A DNA stretch of 33,366 nt, from positions 1 to 33,366 of the forward strand of contig NZ_FQUY01000026.1 of NCBI RefSeq assembly GCF_900129195.1. The letters are read 5' to 3'. Below are positions 16,413 through 24,853 of the stretch, in pieces (the first letter of the stretch is position 1; every line of letters begins with the position of its first letter). Under the pieces are notes generated by a model that had not been told where the DNA came from, ran no database searches, and saw nothing but the letters and a program-made list of their open reading frames with translations. The position numbers and the translations under genes are program-made. The DNA comes from Desulforamulus putei DSM 12395 (GTDB lineage: Bacteria > Bacillota > Desulfotomaculia > Desulfotomaculales > Desulfotomaculaceae).

Positions 16413-17369
16413 TTATGCGGTTGCTTTGTTCACTAATTTTTCTACGTCCACTTTGTAATCTCCCAGCAGGGCACCCATGACCTTTTCAATCCTGCTGCGG
16501 ACATTGACAAAGCTAAATTTTTCAGCATGGGAAAGGGGCTGCATTGGTTCGCCCATCTCGAATCCACGTAATTCCATAGCAAGCTTGAAGCCGACCGGGA
16601 AGGGTAGCGCGTTCATAGCTCTTAACAGATTAAGGAAGGAAAACTGCAATTCACGGGCCTTGTCGTACTCTTTATTGTGAAAGCTGTCCCAAATACCTAC
16701 CAGAATTTCCGGAATAATTCCGGCGCATGCGGTCATGCAGCCTTTGGCGCCCATCATTAAGGCCGGGAACAGGCCGTCTTCACGACCAATTAAGAAGTTA
16801 AAGTTATCTTGCTGGCCAATGGCCCTGACCTTGTCCATGAAGTGAACAGCATCAACGATACTGCCGCTGCTATCCTTCATCGCTACAACGTTTGGCTTGC
16901 GGCTGAGCCTTTTTACGACATCGTAGGTTATGGGGGTGGTAAAGGCAGGTATATTGTAAAGAATAACCGGAATATCAACGTTGTCTGCCAGCAGTTCAAA
17001 ATGTCTTTCAATGGTTTCCTGGCTGACAGGTAGGAAATAAGGTGGGCAAATAACAACGCCTGAGCAGCCAAGCCGTTTAGCTTCTCTTGCCAGGGCGATA
17101 GATTGATCTGGATTGGGGGCAGTTACTCCCGGGGTTACCGGAACGCGACCGGCCGCCTGGTCTACAACAATTTCCATGCAACGAACTTTCTCAGCAAAAT
17201 CCATTTGAATGAATTCACCGCAGCTGCTGACTGGGAATAAGCCGTGCACACCTTTTTGAATCTGAAATTCTACAATTTGACGTAGTACCGGTTCATTCAC
17301 TTTTCCGTCTTTAAAGGGAGTCAGCATGGCAACATAAATACCTTCAGGTTTAAACATTTGTTTGCTCAC
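16413..17369 (-). CDS. DapA/NAL-family class I aldolase (second copy)
   Basis: Members of this family cleave or form pyruvate-containing sugar acids through a lysine Schiff base. The 318-residue protein has the catalytic Lys165 in NVVAMKDSSGS, the partner Tyr138 in VILYNIPAFTT, and a changed pyruvate-binding loop, SSCGEF at 48-53, where most have GTTGE. The context of KDG kinase, KDPG aldolase and AOR favours a 2-keto-3-deoxy sugar-acid aldolase over lysine biosynthesis. It lies 11 bp past the MoaD/ThiS gene in the same operon. Its relation to the other DapA-type gene (19888-20790) is distant enough to suggest a different substrate. Start is ATG 17369. Confidence 0.87.
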   Translation of the reverse strand: MSKQMFKPEGIYVAMLTPFKDGKVNEPVLRQIVEFQIQKGVHGLFPVSSCGEFIQMDFAEKVRCMEIVVDQAAGRVPVTPGVTAPNPDQSIALAREAKRLGCSGVVICPPYFLPVSQETIERHFELLADNVDIPVILYNIPAFTTPITYDVVKRLSRKPNVVAMKDSSGSIVDAVHFMDKVRAIGQQDNFNFLIGREDGLFPALMMGAKGCMTACAGIIPEILVGIWDSFHNKEYDKARELQFSFLNLLRAMNALPFPVGFKLAMELRGFEMGEPMQPLSHAEKFSFVNVRSRIEKVMGALLGDYKVDVEKLVNKATA

Positions 17370-17379
17370 CTCTCACATT

Positions 17380-17643
17380 TTATCCCCCACTCAAAATGGG
17401 AACGAAGGCTAAAGTATCTTCATCTTTTAATTCATAATTATCAGCTAATCCGTAGGAATAGCCCTTACCGTTAATTAAAATAGAATAGTATGTGCCTAAC
17501 TTTTCTTTAGCCGGAAGGTTGAACCTTGCCCCAATAACTTCTATCGCCTGATAGAAGTTATTGGGCACTTCAAGGGTACAGGATCGACAACCCGTCTGAA
17601 TGGCCAGCTGGGCAAAGAACTTAACCTGTATTTTGACTGTCAT
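17380..17643 (-). CDS. MoaD/ThiS-family sulfur carrier protein
   Basis: This 87-residue beta-grasp protein ends in GG (VPILSGG), the C-terminus that is activated to a thiocarboxylate for sulfur transfer. The core has VKFFAQLAIQTG, YYSILINGKGYSYGLADNYELKDEDTLAFVPIL. It lies 3 bp past the AOR gene. AOR-type enzymes need a tungsten- or molybdenum-bis-pterin, and MoaD-like genes are often next to them. I infer that it supplies the dithiolene sulfur for the AOR cofactor. A thiamine or other sulfur-transfer role cannot be excluded. Start is ATG 17643. Confidence 0.87.
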   Translation of the reverse strand: MTVKIQVKFFAQLAIQTGCRSCTLEVPNNFYQAIEVIGARFNLPAKEKLGTYYSILINGKGYSYGLADNYELKDEDTLAFVPILSGG

Positions 17644-17646
17644 AGA

Positions 17647-19461
17647 CTATAATCCCAGTTCTTCCAGTTTAGCTGGCAGGGGTCTGCCTGCTTCATCCCA
17701 ATGACGAATGGTGTAATATTCCTTCAGCATAATGTCCAACGGTACTACTTGACCCGCTGCCGGTCCTTCTGCTAACTGTTCAGTCAGCAAACGTTCAGGC
17801 AGTGTGTCACTGGCGGGAGCCATCCCTTCTCTCAAGTTAAACAGACGAGTGAGGTTATAAATTCTCTCGCCAATTACCATTAACTTTTCACCGGAGTTAA
17901 ATTCCTGGATCCCTGTCAGTGCGGACAACATGCCCACAATTTGCTTCAGAGAAAGGGCAAAGGTGGCAAAGAGACAAAGACCCAGCGAGTCGATTACCGC
18001 AATGAGATCCTGCTCACTCTTAATAAACTCTGCCTTAAATTCCACAGAGAAGGGGTCCATTCTGTTGGCAGCCAGAACTTCCTGGGCAATGGGCCAGGAT
18101 CTCAGGTGACAGCCCCCCCGGTCACTGGTGGCATAGGCCAGGCCCATGCCAAAAGCACCCCTTGGATCATAAGCCGGCAGTTCCATCCCTTTAACATGCA
18201 TAGCCCATTTTTCAGAGCCTTTTCCGATTTGTTCCGAAGCATACCGAACACCCTGAGCCAACAGTTTACCAATGCCCTGCCCCTGACAAATGGCTTCTAC
18301 TGTTTTTATCATGGCTTCAGTATCACCAAACCGGAGTGGATATCCGATTTCCTCCTCGGTTAGTGCGCCTTGTTCAAAGCATTCCATCGCGAAGCCCACG
18401 ACGTTCCCCACGGAGGTAGCATCCAGGCCATAGGCATCACAAAGATATTCAGCATAGATTACTGCCCCGAGGTCAGTGTTGCCGCACTGGGCACCGAAGC
18501 TCCAAACATCCTCATATTCCGGACCCTCTGTAAATTTGCCCTGGTATTTTCCTTCATCAACCTTGGCTAGTTTACTGCAGGCAATGGGACATGAAGAGCA
18601 AGCTTTATCCTTCTTGTAATACTTGCTTCGTAAAACTTCTTCATTAATGGTATCTGTTCCCGTGAACTTGCCTTTTCGGAAGTTCTCCACCGGGTGAACC
18701 CCGGCTTCGTTAATAAAGGAGTAAATGACACTGGTACCGTAATGGTTTCTGCCACCGCCGGTATCCGGATGAATGGCCACCTCGTTAAAAGCTTCTTTGA
18801 CGTAGTCAACGAATTTTTGATAATCGGCAATGTTGATGCCCCGGGTTCCACGAACTACAATTGCCTTTAGGTTTTTGGAGCCCATAACGGCACCGGCACC
18901 ACCCCGGCCAAAGGCCCGAGCTTCGGAAATAATCGCAGCTAATTTATCCATTCTTTCACCGGCCTGACCAATGGCAGCCACCCGGTAATCAGGGCCATGT
19001 AACTCTTTTAATGTCTGGTGTGTCTCAAAGGTATCTTTACCCCAGAGGTTATTGGCGGGACGAAGTTCAACACGGTCATCTTCAATTAGAATATAGACAG
19101 GTTCCAAAGACTTGCCCTCAACAATCAGAGCATCATAGCCGGCGAATTTTATCTCCCTGCCCAAAAAACCGCCGGCGTTAGAATCTAACCACAGGCCGGT
19201 CAGAGGACTCTTGGTGGCCACGATCATTCGACTGGATGTTGGTGCCAAAGTAGCGGTCAGAGGACCGGTGGCAAAAACCAGCAAGTTCTCAGGACCTAGG
19301 GGATCCTGGCCAGGTTGTAAACGATCATAGAGAATACTGGCTGCCAACCCCTTACCGCCAAGATATTTCTTAGCCTGTTCCGGAGCTAATTCCTTAACTT
19401 CATAATTTCCATTTGATAAATTAACGTATAGCAGCTTCCCTGCATAACCGAACCACTGCAT
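17647..19461 (-). CDS. Tungsten-type aldehyde:ferredoxin oxidoreductase (AOR family)
   Basis: The enzyme oxidises an aldehyde to its acid and reduces ferredoxin, using a tungsten-bis-pterin and a [4Fe-4S] cluster. From ATG 19461 the product is 604 residues, normal for the family. Pterin-binding segments are ATGPLTATLAPTSSRM (64-79) and AFGRGGAGAVMGSKNLKAI (183-201). The cluster ligands are Cys288, Cys291, Cys295 (CSSCPIAC) and Cys496 (DSLGLC). DPRGAFGMGLAYATSDRGGCH lies at 432-452. The ATG overlaps the stop of the polyferredoxin gene (TAATG), so the two are translationally coupled; an in-frame start at 19509 lies inside that gene and is rejected. In this neighbourhood a glyceraldehyde or a sugar-derived aldehyde is the likely substrate, but that is inference. 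Confidence 0.95.
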   Translation of the reverse strand: MQWFGYAGKLLYVNLSNGNYEVKELAPEQAKKYLGGKGLAASILYDRLQPGQDPLGPENLLVFATGPLTATLAPTSSRMIVATKSPLTGLWLDSNAGGFLGREIKFAGYDALIVEGKSLEPVYILIEDDRVELRPANNLWGKDTFETHQTLKELHGPDYRVAAIGQAGERMDKLAAIISEARAFGRGGAGAVMGSKNLKAIVVRGTRGINIADYQKFVDYVKEAFNEVAIHPDTGGGRNHYGTSVIYSFINEAGVHPVENFRKGKFTGTDTINEEVLRSKYYKKDKACSSCPIACSKLAKVDEGKYQGKFTEGPEYEDVWSFGAQCGNTDLGAVIYAEYLCDAYGLDATSVGNVVGFAMECFEQGALTEEEIGYPLRFGDTEAMIKTVEAICQGQGIGKLLAQGVRYASEQIGKGSEKWAMHVKGMELPAYDPRGAFGMGLAYATSDRGGCHLRSWPIAQEVLAANRMDPFSVEFKAEFIKSEQDLIAVIDSLGLCLFATFALSLKQIVGMLSALTGIQEFNSGEKLMVIGERIYNLTRLFNLREGMAPASDTLPERLLTEQLAEGPAAGQVVPLDIMLKEYYTIRHWDEAGRPLPAKLEELGL

Positions 19462-19847
19462 TACTCTCCCCCCTTCCGGATCGCTTTGCTGGGACACCAG
19501 TTGACACATTGATAGTTCCCCTGGCAGGTGTCACAAAACAACGGTTTATTCTCTTTGTCCTTTAAGTTGAAACCAAAGGGACATGCTTCCAGGCATTTGC
19601 CACAGCTGTCGCAGCGGTCATTATCCAGAACCACAAACCCGTTAAAGGTGAGCGCCCCCTGAGGACATGCCTTAATACAGGACTGGGCTTTACATTGCCT
19701 GCAGAGGATTACTTTTTCTTCTTCCGGCCATTTACTGGCAATTTTTATACGGGATAACCCGGCATTAAATTCCCGGTGGTGTTCCATTGAGCAAACCTGC
19801 TCACAAATCCGGCAGCCGGTACAAAGCTTCTCGTTTACCGTTAACAC
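19461..19847 (-). CDS. Polyferredoxin-like Fe-S electron carrier (AOR partner)
   Basis: The 128-residue protein carries four cysteine groups typical of four [4Fe-4S] clusters: CTGCRICEQVC near residue 9, CRQCKAQSCIKACP near 50, CDSCGKCLEACP near 79, and CDTCQGNYQCVNWCP near 104. This is the layout of HycB/AorB-type electron-transfer subunits. Its stop overlaps the AOR start, so it most likely takes electrons from AOR and hands them to ferredoxin or a membrane partner. Start is ATG 19847. Confidence 0.92.
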   Translation of the reverse strand: MLTVNEKLCTGCRICEQVCSMEHHREFNAGLSRIKIASKWPEEEKVILCRQCKAQSCIKACPQGALTFNGFVVLDNDRCDSCGKCLEACPFGFNLKDKENKPLFCDTCQGNYQCVNWCPSKAIRKGGE

Positions 19848-19887
19848 GTTAATCCTCCCTTCATAGATGCCTCGCCTTGTTAATCAC

Positions 19888-20790
19888 TTAGCCTGGTAAA
19901 CACTCCATTAACTTTTTTAGCCCGGCTATGGCCGATTCAGAGGCAAAACCAGCCGGTTGACGAACATAGGTGTTGACGGATAATCCCCGTAATTTGAACC
20001 CTTCTTTGACAACACCTATTGCCGGTAAATCTAATCCATAGATACAGGAGAGGCGCATCAAGGTTTCATTTAATTTAATTGCCTCTGCATATTCGCCGGC
20101 AACAAATTTTTCATAAACACCAACACTGATTTCAGGAGCAAAGTTAGCAGTGCCGGGGATCGCACCATCCCCCCCCATAGCCAGGGTGCTTAGCAAGTGG
20201 TGATCAAAGCCGGCCAGGACACTGAAATCAGGTTTTACCTCTTTGACAGTCAGCACCAGATCCCGTATATGAGCAATGCTGTCAATGGTGTCCTTGATGC
20301 CTACAATATTCGGGAACTCTTTCACCATTTGGGCCACTAAACTTGCTGTAAGTTGTTGCCCGGTGAGGTTGGGAAAATGATAAAGGATAATCGGTAAATC
20401 TATAGCACAGGCCACTGTTTTATAGTGGTTAAATAGGTTCTCCCCGGATAGTCCCCAGTAATAAGGGGTTACAATAATAACGCCATCAGCGCCGATATCC
20501 TGGGCATGACGGGAAAGTTCAACCACTTCCCGGGTGTTACTGTGGCCGGTGCCTACCAGCACAGGCACCCGGCCCTTCACATAATCAACTGCAAATTCAG
20601 CAAATTCCTTTCTTTCGGCGGTACTCATGTGGGCAAACTCGCCGGAACTGCCCAGCACAAAGATCCCGTGAACTCCGCCTTCAATCAGGTAATCAATAAC
20701 GGCTTTATTGCCTTCCCAGTCAAAGGAGCCATCATCATTAAAAATGGTCACCATTGGCGGGATAATGCCTTTAAATTTAACCCCAGTCAT
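19888..20790 (-). CDS. DapA-family KDG-type aldolase (first copy)
   Basis: The 300-residue class I aldolase has Schiff-base Lys166 (NIVGIKDTIDS), Tyr137 (IILYHFPNLTG), and the loop LGSSGEF (46-52). GSSGE, with YHFPN rather than YNVP, groups it with sugar-acid aldolases of the DapA fold (KDG or KDG-like) rather than with dihydrodipicolinate synthase. KDG aldolases split 2-keto-3-deoxygluconate to pyruvate and glyceraldehyde without phosphorylation. It sits between the hydroxyacid dehydrogenase and the polyferredoxin/AOR pair, so the aldehyde product could pass to AOR. Start is ATG 20790. Confidence 0.88.
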   Translation of the reverse strand: MTGVKFKGIIPPMVTIFNDDGSFDWEGNKAVIDYLIEGGVHGIFVLGSSGEFAHMSTAERKEFAEFAVDYVKGRVPVLVGTGHSNTREVVELSRHAQDIGADGVIIVTPYYWGLSGENLFNHYKTVACAIDLPIILYHFPNLTGQQLTASLVAQMVKEFPNIVGIKDTIDSIAHIRDLVLTVKEVKPDFSVLAGFDHHLLSTLAMGGDGAIPGTANFAPEISVGVYEKFVAGEYAEAIKLNETLMRLSCIYGLDLPAIGVVKEGFKLRGLSVNTYVRQPAGFASESAIAGLKKLMECLPG

Positions 20791-20805
20791 TTGAAGAAAC
20801 CTCCT

Positions 20806-21798
20806 TTAGAGTTCTTTTAATTGGAGTTTCGCCTTCACATCTCTGTTTACTAGGTATTTGGGGAAGTAGCCCTGCAGGACTTCCGCTACTCCACGGGCGG
20901 TTTTTGTTCTCAGTTCTGCTTCTGCTTCAATGGAATACCAGGCAGCATGGGGGTTAATCACTACATTATCCATTTTTAACAGCGGATTATCGGCAGTCGG
21001 AGGCTCCACTTCTATAACGTCAAGCCCCGCACCCGCAATCCAACCTTCCTGAAGAGCTTTAATCAGAGCCTTTTCGTCGATAACCGGACCGCGGCCTGTG
21101 TTTACAATAAAGGCTGATTTCTTCATCATTTGCAGTTCTTTCTCACTGATGAGGTGTTCGGTTTCGGCAGTCAACGGGGCATGGACGGAAATGAAGTCTG
21201 ATTCTCTAAGTAGTTCTTCTAGACTAACAAGCTTTGCATCATACTGTTTTGCTACCGTTTCGGGAACATAGGGATCAAATACCAAAAGGTTCATTCCAAT
21301 GGCACGGGCTTTTCCGGCTAGGGTTTGGGCAATTCTGCCGAAACTGATCAGACCCAGGTTTTTGCCCCGAATCCGGTAAATGGGGATGGATACTTTGTAA
21401 TCCCAGTTGCCTTTCTTAACTTCGTTATTCATTAAAACAACCTTACGGGCACAGGCTAAAATCAGGGCCATCGCATGGTCTGAAACTTCATCCATGCAGT
21501 AGTCCGGGACATTGGCGGCACAAATCCCCAGGTCAGTAGCAGCAGGCAAATCAATGGTATTAACCCCAACGCCATAGCGAGCAACTACTTTTAGATTTGG
21601 CAGAGATTCCATTACCTTGCGTGAAATAGGAGCATACTGGTTGATCAGTCCTACCGCATCCTTGCATTTTTCTATAATATCTTCTTCTGTCTTGCACTGA
21701 ACACCGATGAGTTCAGCTCCGATAGGAAGTAATACTTCTTCTTCAAATTTCAGGTTGGGAAATTCATAATCTGTTACATATACTTTCGGTTTGGTCAT
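20806..21798 (-). CDS. D-2-hydroxyacid dehydrogenase, CtBP-like
   Basis: It interconverts a 2-oxo acid and a D-2-hydroxy acid with NAD(P)H. The 330-residue protein has the catalytic set Arg236 (NTGRGPVID), Glu265 (DVIEVEPP) and His284 (INPHAAWYS). The nucleotide site is LGLISFGRIAQTLAGKA (148-164), where the usual second glycine is replaced. The pattern with HAAWYS matches the C-terminal-binding-protein-like subgroup of phosphoglycerate/glycerate dehydrogenase relatives. It lies between eda and the first DapA-type gene. A glycerate/hydroxypyruvate or keto-sugar-acid substrate is plausible; none can be fixed from sequence. Start is ATG 21798. Confidence 0.9.
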   Translation of the reverse strand: MTKPKVYVTDYEFPNLKFEEEVLLPIGAELIGVQCKTEEDIIEKCKDAVGLINQYAPISRKVMESLPNLKVVARYGVGVNTIDLPAATDLGICAANVPDYCMDEVSDHAMALILACARKVVLMNNEVKKGNWDYKVSIPIYRIRGKNLGLISFGRIAQTLAGKARAIGMNLLVFDPYVPETVAKQYDAKLVSLEELLRESDFISVHAPLTAETEHLISEKELQMMKKSAFIVNTGRGPVIDEKALIKALQEGWIAGAGLDVIEVEPPTADNPLLKMDNVVINPHAAWYSIEAEAELRTKTARGVAEVLQGYFPKYLVNRDVKAKLQLKEL

Positions 21799-21823
21799 AA
21801 ATCAATCACCTCATTGTTAATGT

Positions 21824-22492
21824 TTAAAGCCCCTTACGAGTTTGGCTTACAATTTGTACAAATTGGCTGGCTCTTTCAGTTAGTGCTTCATAACGTTCTT
21901 GTTTAATTGCTTCCTTATCTAATAAGGCTCCGCCAACCCCCAAGGCCACACAGCCGGCTTTGATAAATTCGGCGGCATTTTCCAGGGTTACCCCGCCGGA
22001 AGGCATAAGAGGTACATGCTTGAAGGGTCCTCTTACTTCTCTAAAATATCTGGGTCCTAAAACTCCGGCCGGGAACACTTTCAGCAGGTCTGCCCCCATC
22101 TCGTAGGCATTAATGATTTCCGTTGGAGTCATGACCCCCGGAATTACCACCTTACCGTAGCGTTTAGCGGTACGAATAACATCCTCATGAAGGCTGGGGC
22201 AAAAGATAAACTCAGCTCCTGCCAGAATAGCTGCCCGAGCGGTTTCCGCATCCAAAACGGTACCTGCACCAACTACAGCTTGGTGACCGATTTCTGACAC
22301 GACTTGCTTGATCATATCAATGGCCCCCGGGGTATCCATTGTTACCTCGATCGAGGTGACTCCACCTTTATGTAAGGCCCGGGCAATGTTTACTACTTTG
22401 GCAGCTTCAGCCCCCCGTACAACTGCTACAACACCACATTCCAGCAAGCTTTCTGCCAGCCTGGATTTAGGTAAAATTAAATCCTGCTTCAT
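21824..22492 (-). CDS. eda: KDPG/KHG aldolase
   Basis: It cleaves 2-keto-3-deoxy-6-phosphogluconate to pyruvate and glyceraldehyde 3-phosphate. The 222-residue protein has Arg26 (VVAVVRG), Glu49 (SIEVTMDTP), VGAGTVL, FCPS, and Schiff-base Lys138 in ADLLKVFPAG. This is a complete Eda active site and length. Its ATG overlaps the stop of kdgK (TAATG-type), so kinase and aldolase are coupled in translation, completing the phosphorylated branch of the Entner-Doudoroff route. Confidence 0.95.
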   Translation of the reverse strand: MKQDLILPKSRLAESLLECGVVAVVRGAEAAKVVNIARALHKGGVTSIEVTMDTPGAIDMIKQVVSEIGHQAVVGAGTVLDAETARAAILAGAEFIFCPSLHEDVIRTAKRYGKVVIPGVMTPTEIINAYEMGADLLKVFPAGVLGPRYFREVRGPFKHVPLMPSGGVTLENAAEFIKAGCVALGVGGALLDKEAIKQERYEALTERASQFVQIVSQTRKGL

Positions 22493-23442
22493 TACCTCTC
22501 AATCTCCCTCCTCTGTCCTAGGAATATTTCAACCTCTTCCATAGTGGGTAAACCTTCAACATCCCCAATAACCTGAGTGGCTCGAGCTCCTACGGCATTG
22601 GCTAGTTTCACAGCCTCAGTTACACTCCAACCTTTCAGCAACCCGCTGATAAAACCGGCTGCAAAACCATCCCCTGCCCCAATGGGGTCAACTACTCTGG
22701 CAACCGGATAACCGGGCACAAATTCTGCATAAGTCTCTGTGGCTAAATACGCCCCTTTGTCACCGCATTTAATCACTACGATTTTGGCCCCGGTTTTTAA
22801 CATCCTGGCAGCGATTTCCTCCGGTTCTTCCGCCCCTACCAGCAGCCGGCCCTCTTCCAATCCTGGCAGTACAATATCAGCCTGAGAAACAAGTCCCATA
22901 ATCACTTCCTTAGCCCTTTCCGCGGACCAAAGTTTAAGGCGAATGTTGGGGTCTAAACTGATTGTTACGCCTCGGGACTTCGCTAAACGGATGGCTTCTA
23001 AAATCGTCTCATAACAAGACTCGCTCAGGGCCGGCGTGATTCCGGTTATATGCAAAAATTTAGCACCGGCAATATAGTCCGGGTTCAAATCCGCAGGCAC
23101 CATGCGGCTGGCTGCAGAACCCTTCCGGTAATAGTAGACTTTACTTTCCCCTCCCTCCTGCCGCTCCTTAAAAAACACACCGGTAGGAGCATCGGAATCT
23201 TCCTTAACCTGGCTGGTGTCTACACCTTCACCCCGAATAAAGGAGATAATATATTTACCAAACTCATCCTTCCCCACTCGGCTAATCCAGCCTACGGAAT
23301 GGCCCAGCCTGCTTACGCCAATGGCGAAGTTGGATTCGGCTCCCCCAATTTGTCGAACAAAATGAGTTACATATTTTAGGGGCCCGGTGTTGAGGGCATT
23401 TAATAAAACCATAGTCTCGCCGAGGGTAACTACTTCCGGCAT
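22492..23442 (-). CDS. kdgK: 2-keto-3-deoxygluconate kinase (PfkB family)
   Basis: It phosphorylates KDG to KDPG. From ATG 23442 the product is 316 residues with PfkB features: VVTLGETMVLLNA at the N-terminus, GGAESNFAIGVSRLG near 33-47, ISLDPNIRLKLW, and the C-terminal ATP/anion-hole signature DPIGAGDGFAAGFISGL. YYYRKGSAAS is the substrate-binding segment typical of KDG kinases. An upstream in-frame extension to 23487 crosses the presumed regulatory site and is not used; AAAGGA lies ten bases before ATG 23442. An operator-like site (23469-23493) lies just upstream, so kdgK probably starts its own transcript. Confidence 0.93.
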   Translation of the reverse strand: MPEVVTLGETMVLLNALNTGPLKYVTHFVRQIGGAESNFAIGVSRLGHSVGWISRVGKDEFGKYIISFIRGEGVDTSQVKEDSDAPTGVFFKERQEGGESKVYYYRKGSAASRMVPADLNPDYIAGAKFLHITGITPALSESCYETILEAIRLAKSRGVTISLDPNIRLKLWSAERAKEVIMGLVSQADIVLPGLEEGRLLVGAEEPEEIAARMLKTGAKIVVIKCGDKGAYLATETYAEFVPGYPVARVVDPIGAGDGFAAGFISGLLKGWSVTEAVKLANAVGARATQVIGDVEGLPTMEEVEIFLGQRREIER

Positions 23443-23468
23443 CTGAATGCATTCCTTTCCTGGTTGTT

Positions 23469-23493
23469 GTTTCGAATTGCAAAACACCGTTTT
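23469..23493. promoter_or_regulatory. IclR/KdgR-type operator upstream of kdgK
   Basis: GTTTC (23469-23473), N7, AAAAC (23481-23485), N3, GTTTT (23489-23493). It has exactly the layout and orientation of three sites upstream of the SDR gene. It is 27 bp before the kdgK start. Confidence 0.65.
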
Positions 23494-23536
23494 AGATGTT
23501 GTGCAAGAAGAGAACAGGCCGCAATTGCAAGCCTAT

Positions 23537-24823
23537 CTACTTCATCATGTTTATCAGACCCATAGATATTTCAGGTATATACGTTATAAGCATAAGGGCC
23601 AATACCAGCACTGCAAAGAAAGGCATAATCGCCCGGGACAACTTCTCTAACGATACCCCAGAAATCCCATTAGCCACAAACAGGTTCACACCAAGGGGCG
23701 GTGTAATAAACCCAATGGCCAGGTTCACCACCATAATGGCACCGAAATGAATGGGATCCACGCCGAACTTTAGGGCAACTGGCAGCAAAATGGGAGCTAA
23801 AATGATGATCGCCGCTAGGGTATCCATAAAGGTTCCTACAATAAGTAAAAGCAAGTTAATCAACAGCAAAACAATAATGGGGTTCTGCGAGAAGTTTGTA
23901 ATAGCATTAGCCAGCATAGTAGGAATTTGCTCCAGAGCAAGTAACCGGCCAAAAGTGGTTGCTGTCCCTACAATGATTAAGACGGTGGCTGTTGTTAGTG
24001 CAGAAGATGCCACTAAAGAGGGAACTTCGGTTATTTTTAACTCACGGTAGATAAAGACCCCGGCAATGAAGCCGTAAACCACTGCGATAACGGCTGCTTC
24101 CGTAGGTGTAAATACACCACCGTAAATTCCACCTAGAATAATAACTGGAACCAGCAATGCCCACTTGGCATCGTTACATGCTCTTAATAGTCGAGATAAG
24201 GTAAACCCCTGCTCTGATCCTTTTAACCCAGTCTTTTTAGCGTAAATATAACACCATGCCATTAAAAACAAACCTACCAGGATGCCAGGTAAAATACCGG
24301 AAATAAACAGGTCCCCGATGGATGCATTGGTGGATACGCCGTAAATAACCATGGGAATGCTAGGCGGGATCATAACACCGATGGTACCGGATGCAGCCAC
24401 TACTGCAGCAGCAAACTTCTTATCATAACCTGCCTTAACCATTTCCGGAATAATCATCATGCCAATGGCCGCCACGGTAGCCGGACCAGATCCAGAAATA
24501 GCACCAAAGAACATACAAGTGGCCACTGTCACCATTGCTAAACCGCCGGGAAACCGTCCCACCAGCACATCCGCAACCGCCAGCAAGCGCTTTGATATGC
24601 CACCTTTTCCCATTAGGTCCCCAGCTAAAATAAAGAACGGCACTGCCATTAATGGGAAAGAATCAACTGAAGTGATCATCCCTTGGGCTAACATGGTCAG
24701 AGGAGCGCCTGAGACTAAAAACGCCAGGATACATGCCAGGCCCAGGGCAATCCCGATAGGAACATTGAAAACCAGAAAGGCGGCAAAACTTCCAAATAAC
24801 ACCTGGGCTACCAATTTAATCAA
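23537..24823 (-). CDS. dctM: TRAP transporter large permease subunit
   Basis: DctM is the membrane subunit that carries the sugar acid or dicarboxylate with Na+. The 428-residue protein has about twelve hydrophobic helices. Characteristic segments include FPLMAVPFFILAGDLMGKGGISKRLL, ISGSGPATVAAIGMMIIPEMVKAGYDKKFAAAVVAASGTIGVMIPPSIPMVIYG and IGFITPPLGVNLFVANGI. Length is as usual. It follows dctQ and dctP, and precedes the kdgK group. Without a working dctP the transporter should not function. Start is ATG 24823. Confidence 0.94.
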   Translation of the reverse strand: MIKLVAQVLFGSFAAFLVFNVPIGIALGLACILAFLVSGAPLTMLAQGMITSVDSFPLMAVPFFILAGDLMGKGGISKRLLAVADVLVGRFPGGLAMVTVATCMFFGAISGSGPATVAAIGMMIIPEMVKAGYDKKFAAAVVAASGTIGVMIPPSIPMVIYGVSTNASIGDLFISGILPGILVGLFLMAWCYIYAKKTGLKGSEQGFTLSRLLRACNDAKWALLVPVIILGGIYGGVFTPTEAAVIAVVYGFIAGVFIYRELKITEVPSLVASSALTTATVLIIVGTATTFGRLLALEQIPTMLANAITNFSQNPIIVLLLINLLLLIVGTFMDTLAAIIILAPILLPVALKFGVDPIHFGAIMVVNLAIGFITPPLGVNLFVANGISGVSLEKLSRAIMPFFAVLVLALMLITYIPEISMGLINMMK

Positions 24824-24853
24824 CCCTTCCTAAATTCTATTCTTTGACTAGAA

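Noticed and set aside
19462-19509. Upstream start of the AOR gene
   Set aside because: It would overlap the polyferredoxin gene by 48 bp; the ATG at 19461 overlaps only its stop and starts with the family-like MQWFGYAGK.
23443-23487. Upstream start of KDG kinase
   Set aside because: The extension overlaps the operator-like site and is not part of the family N-terminus.
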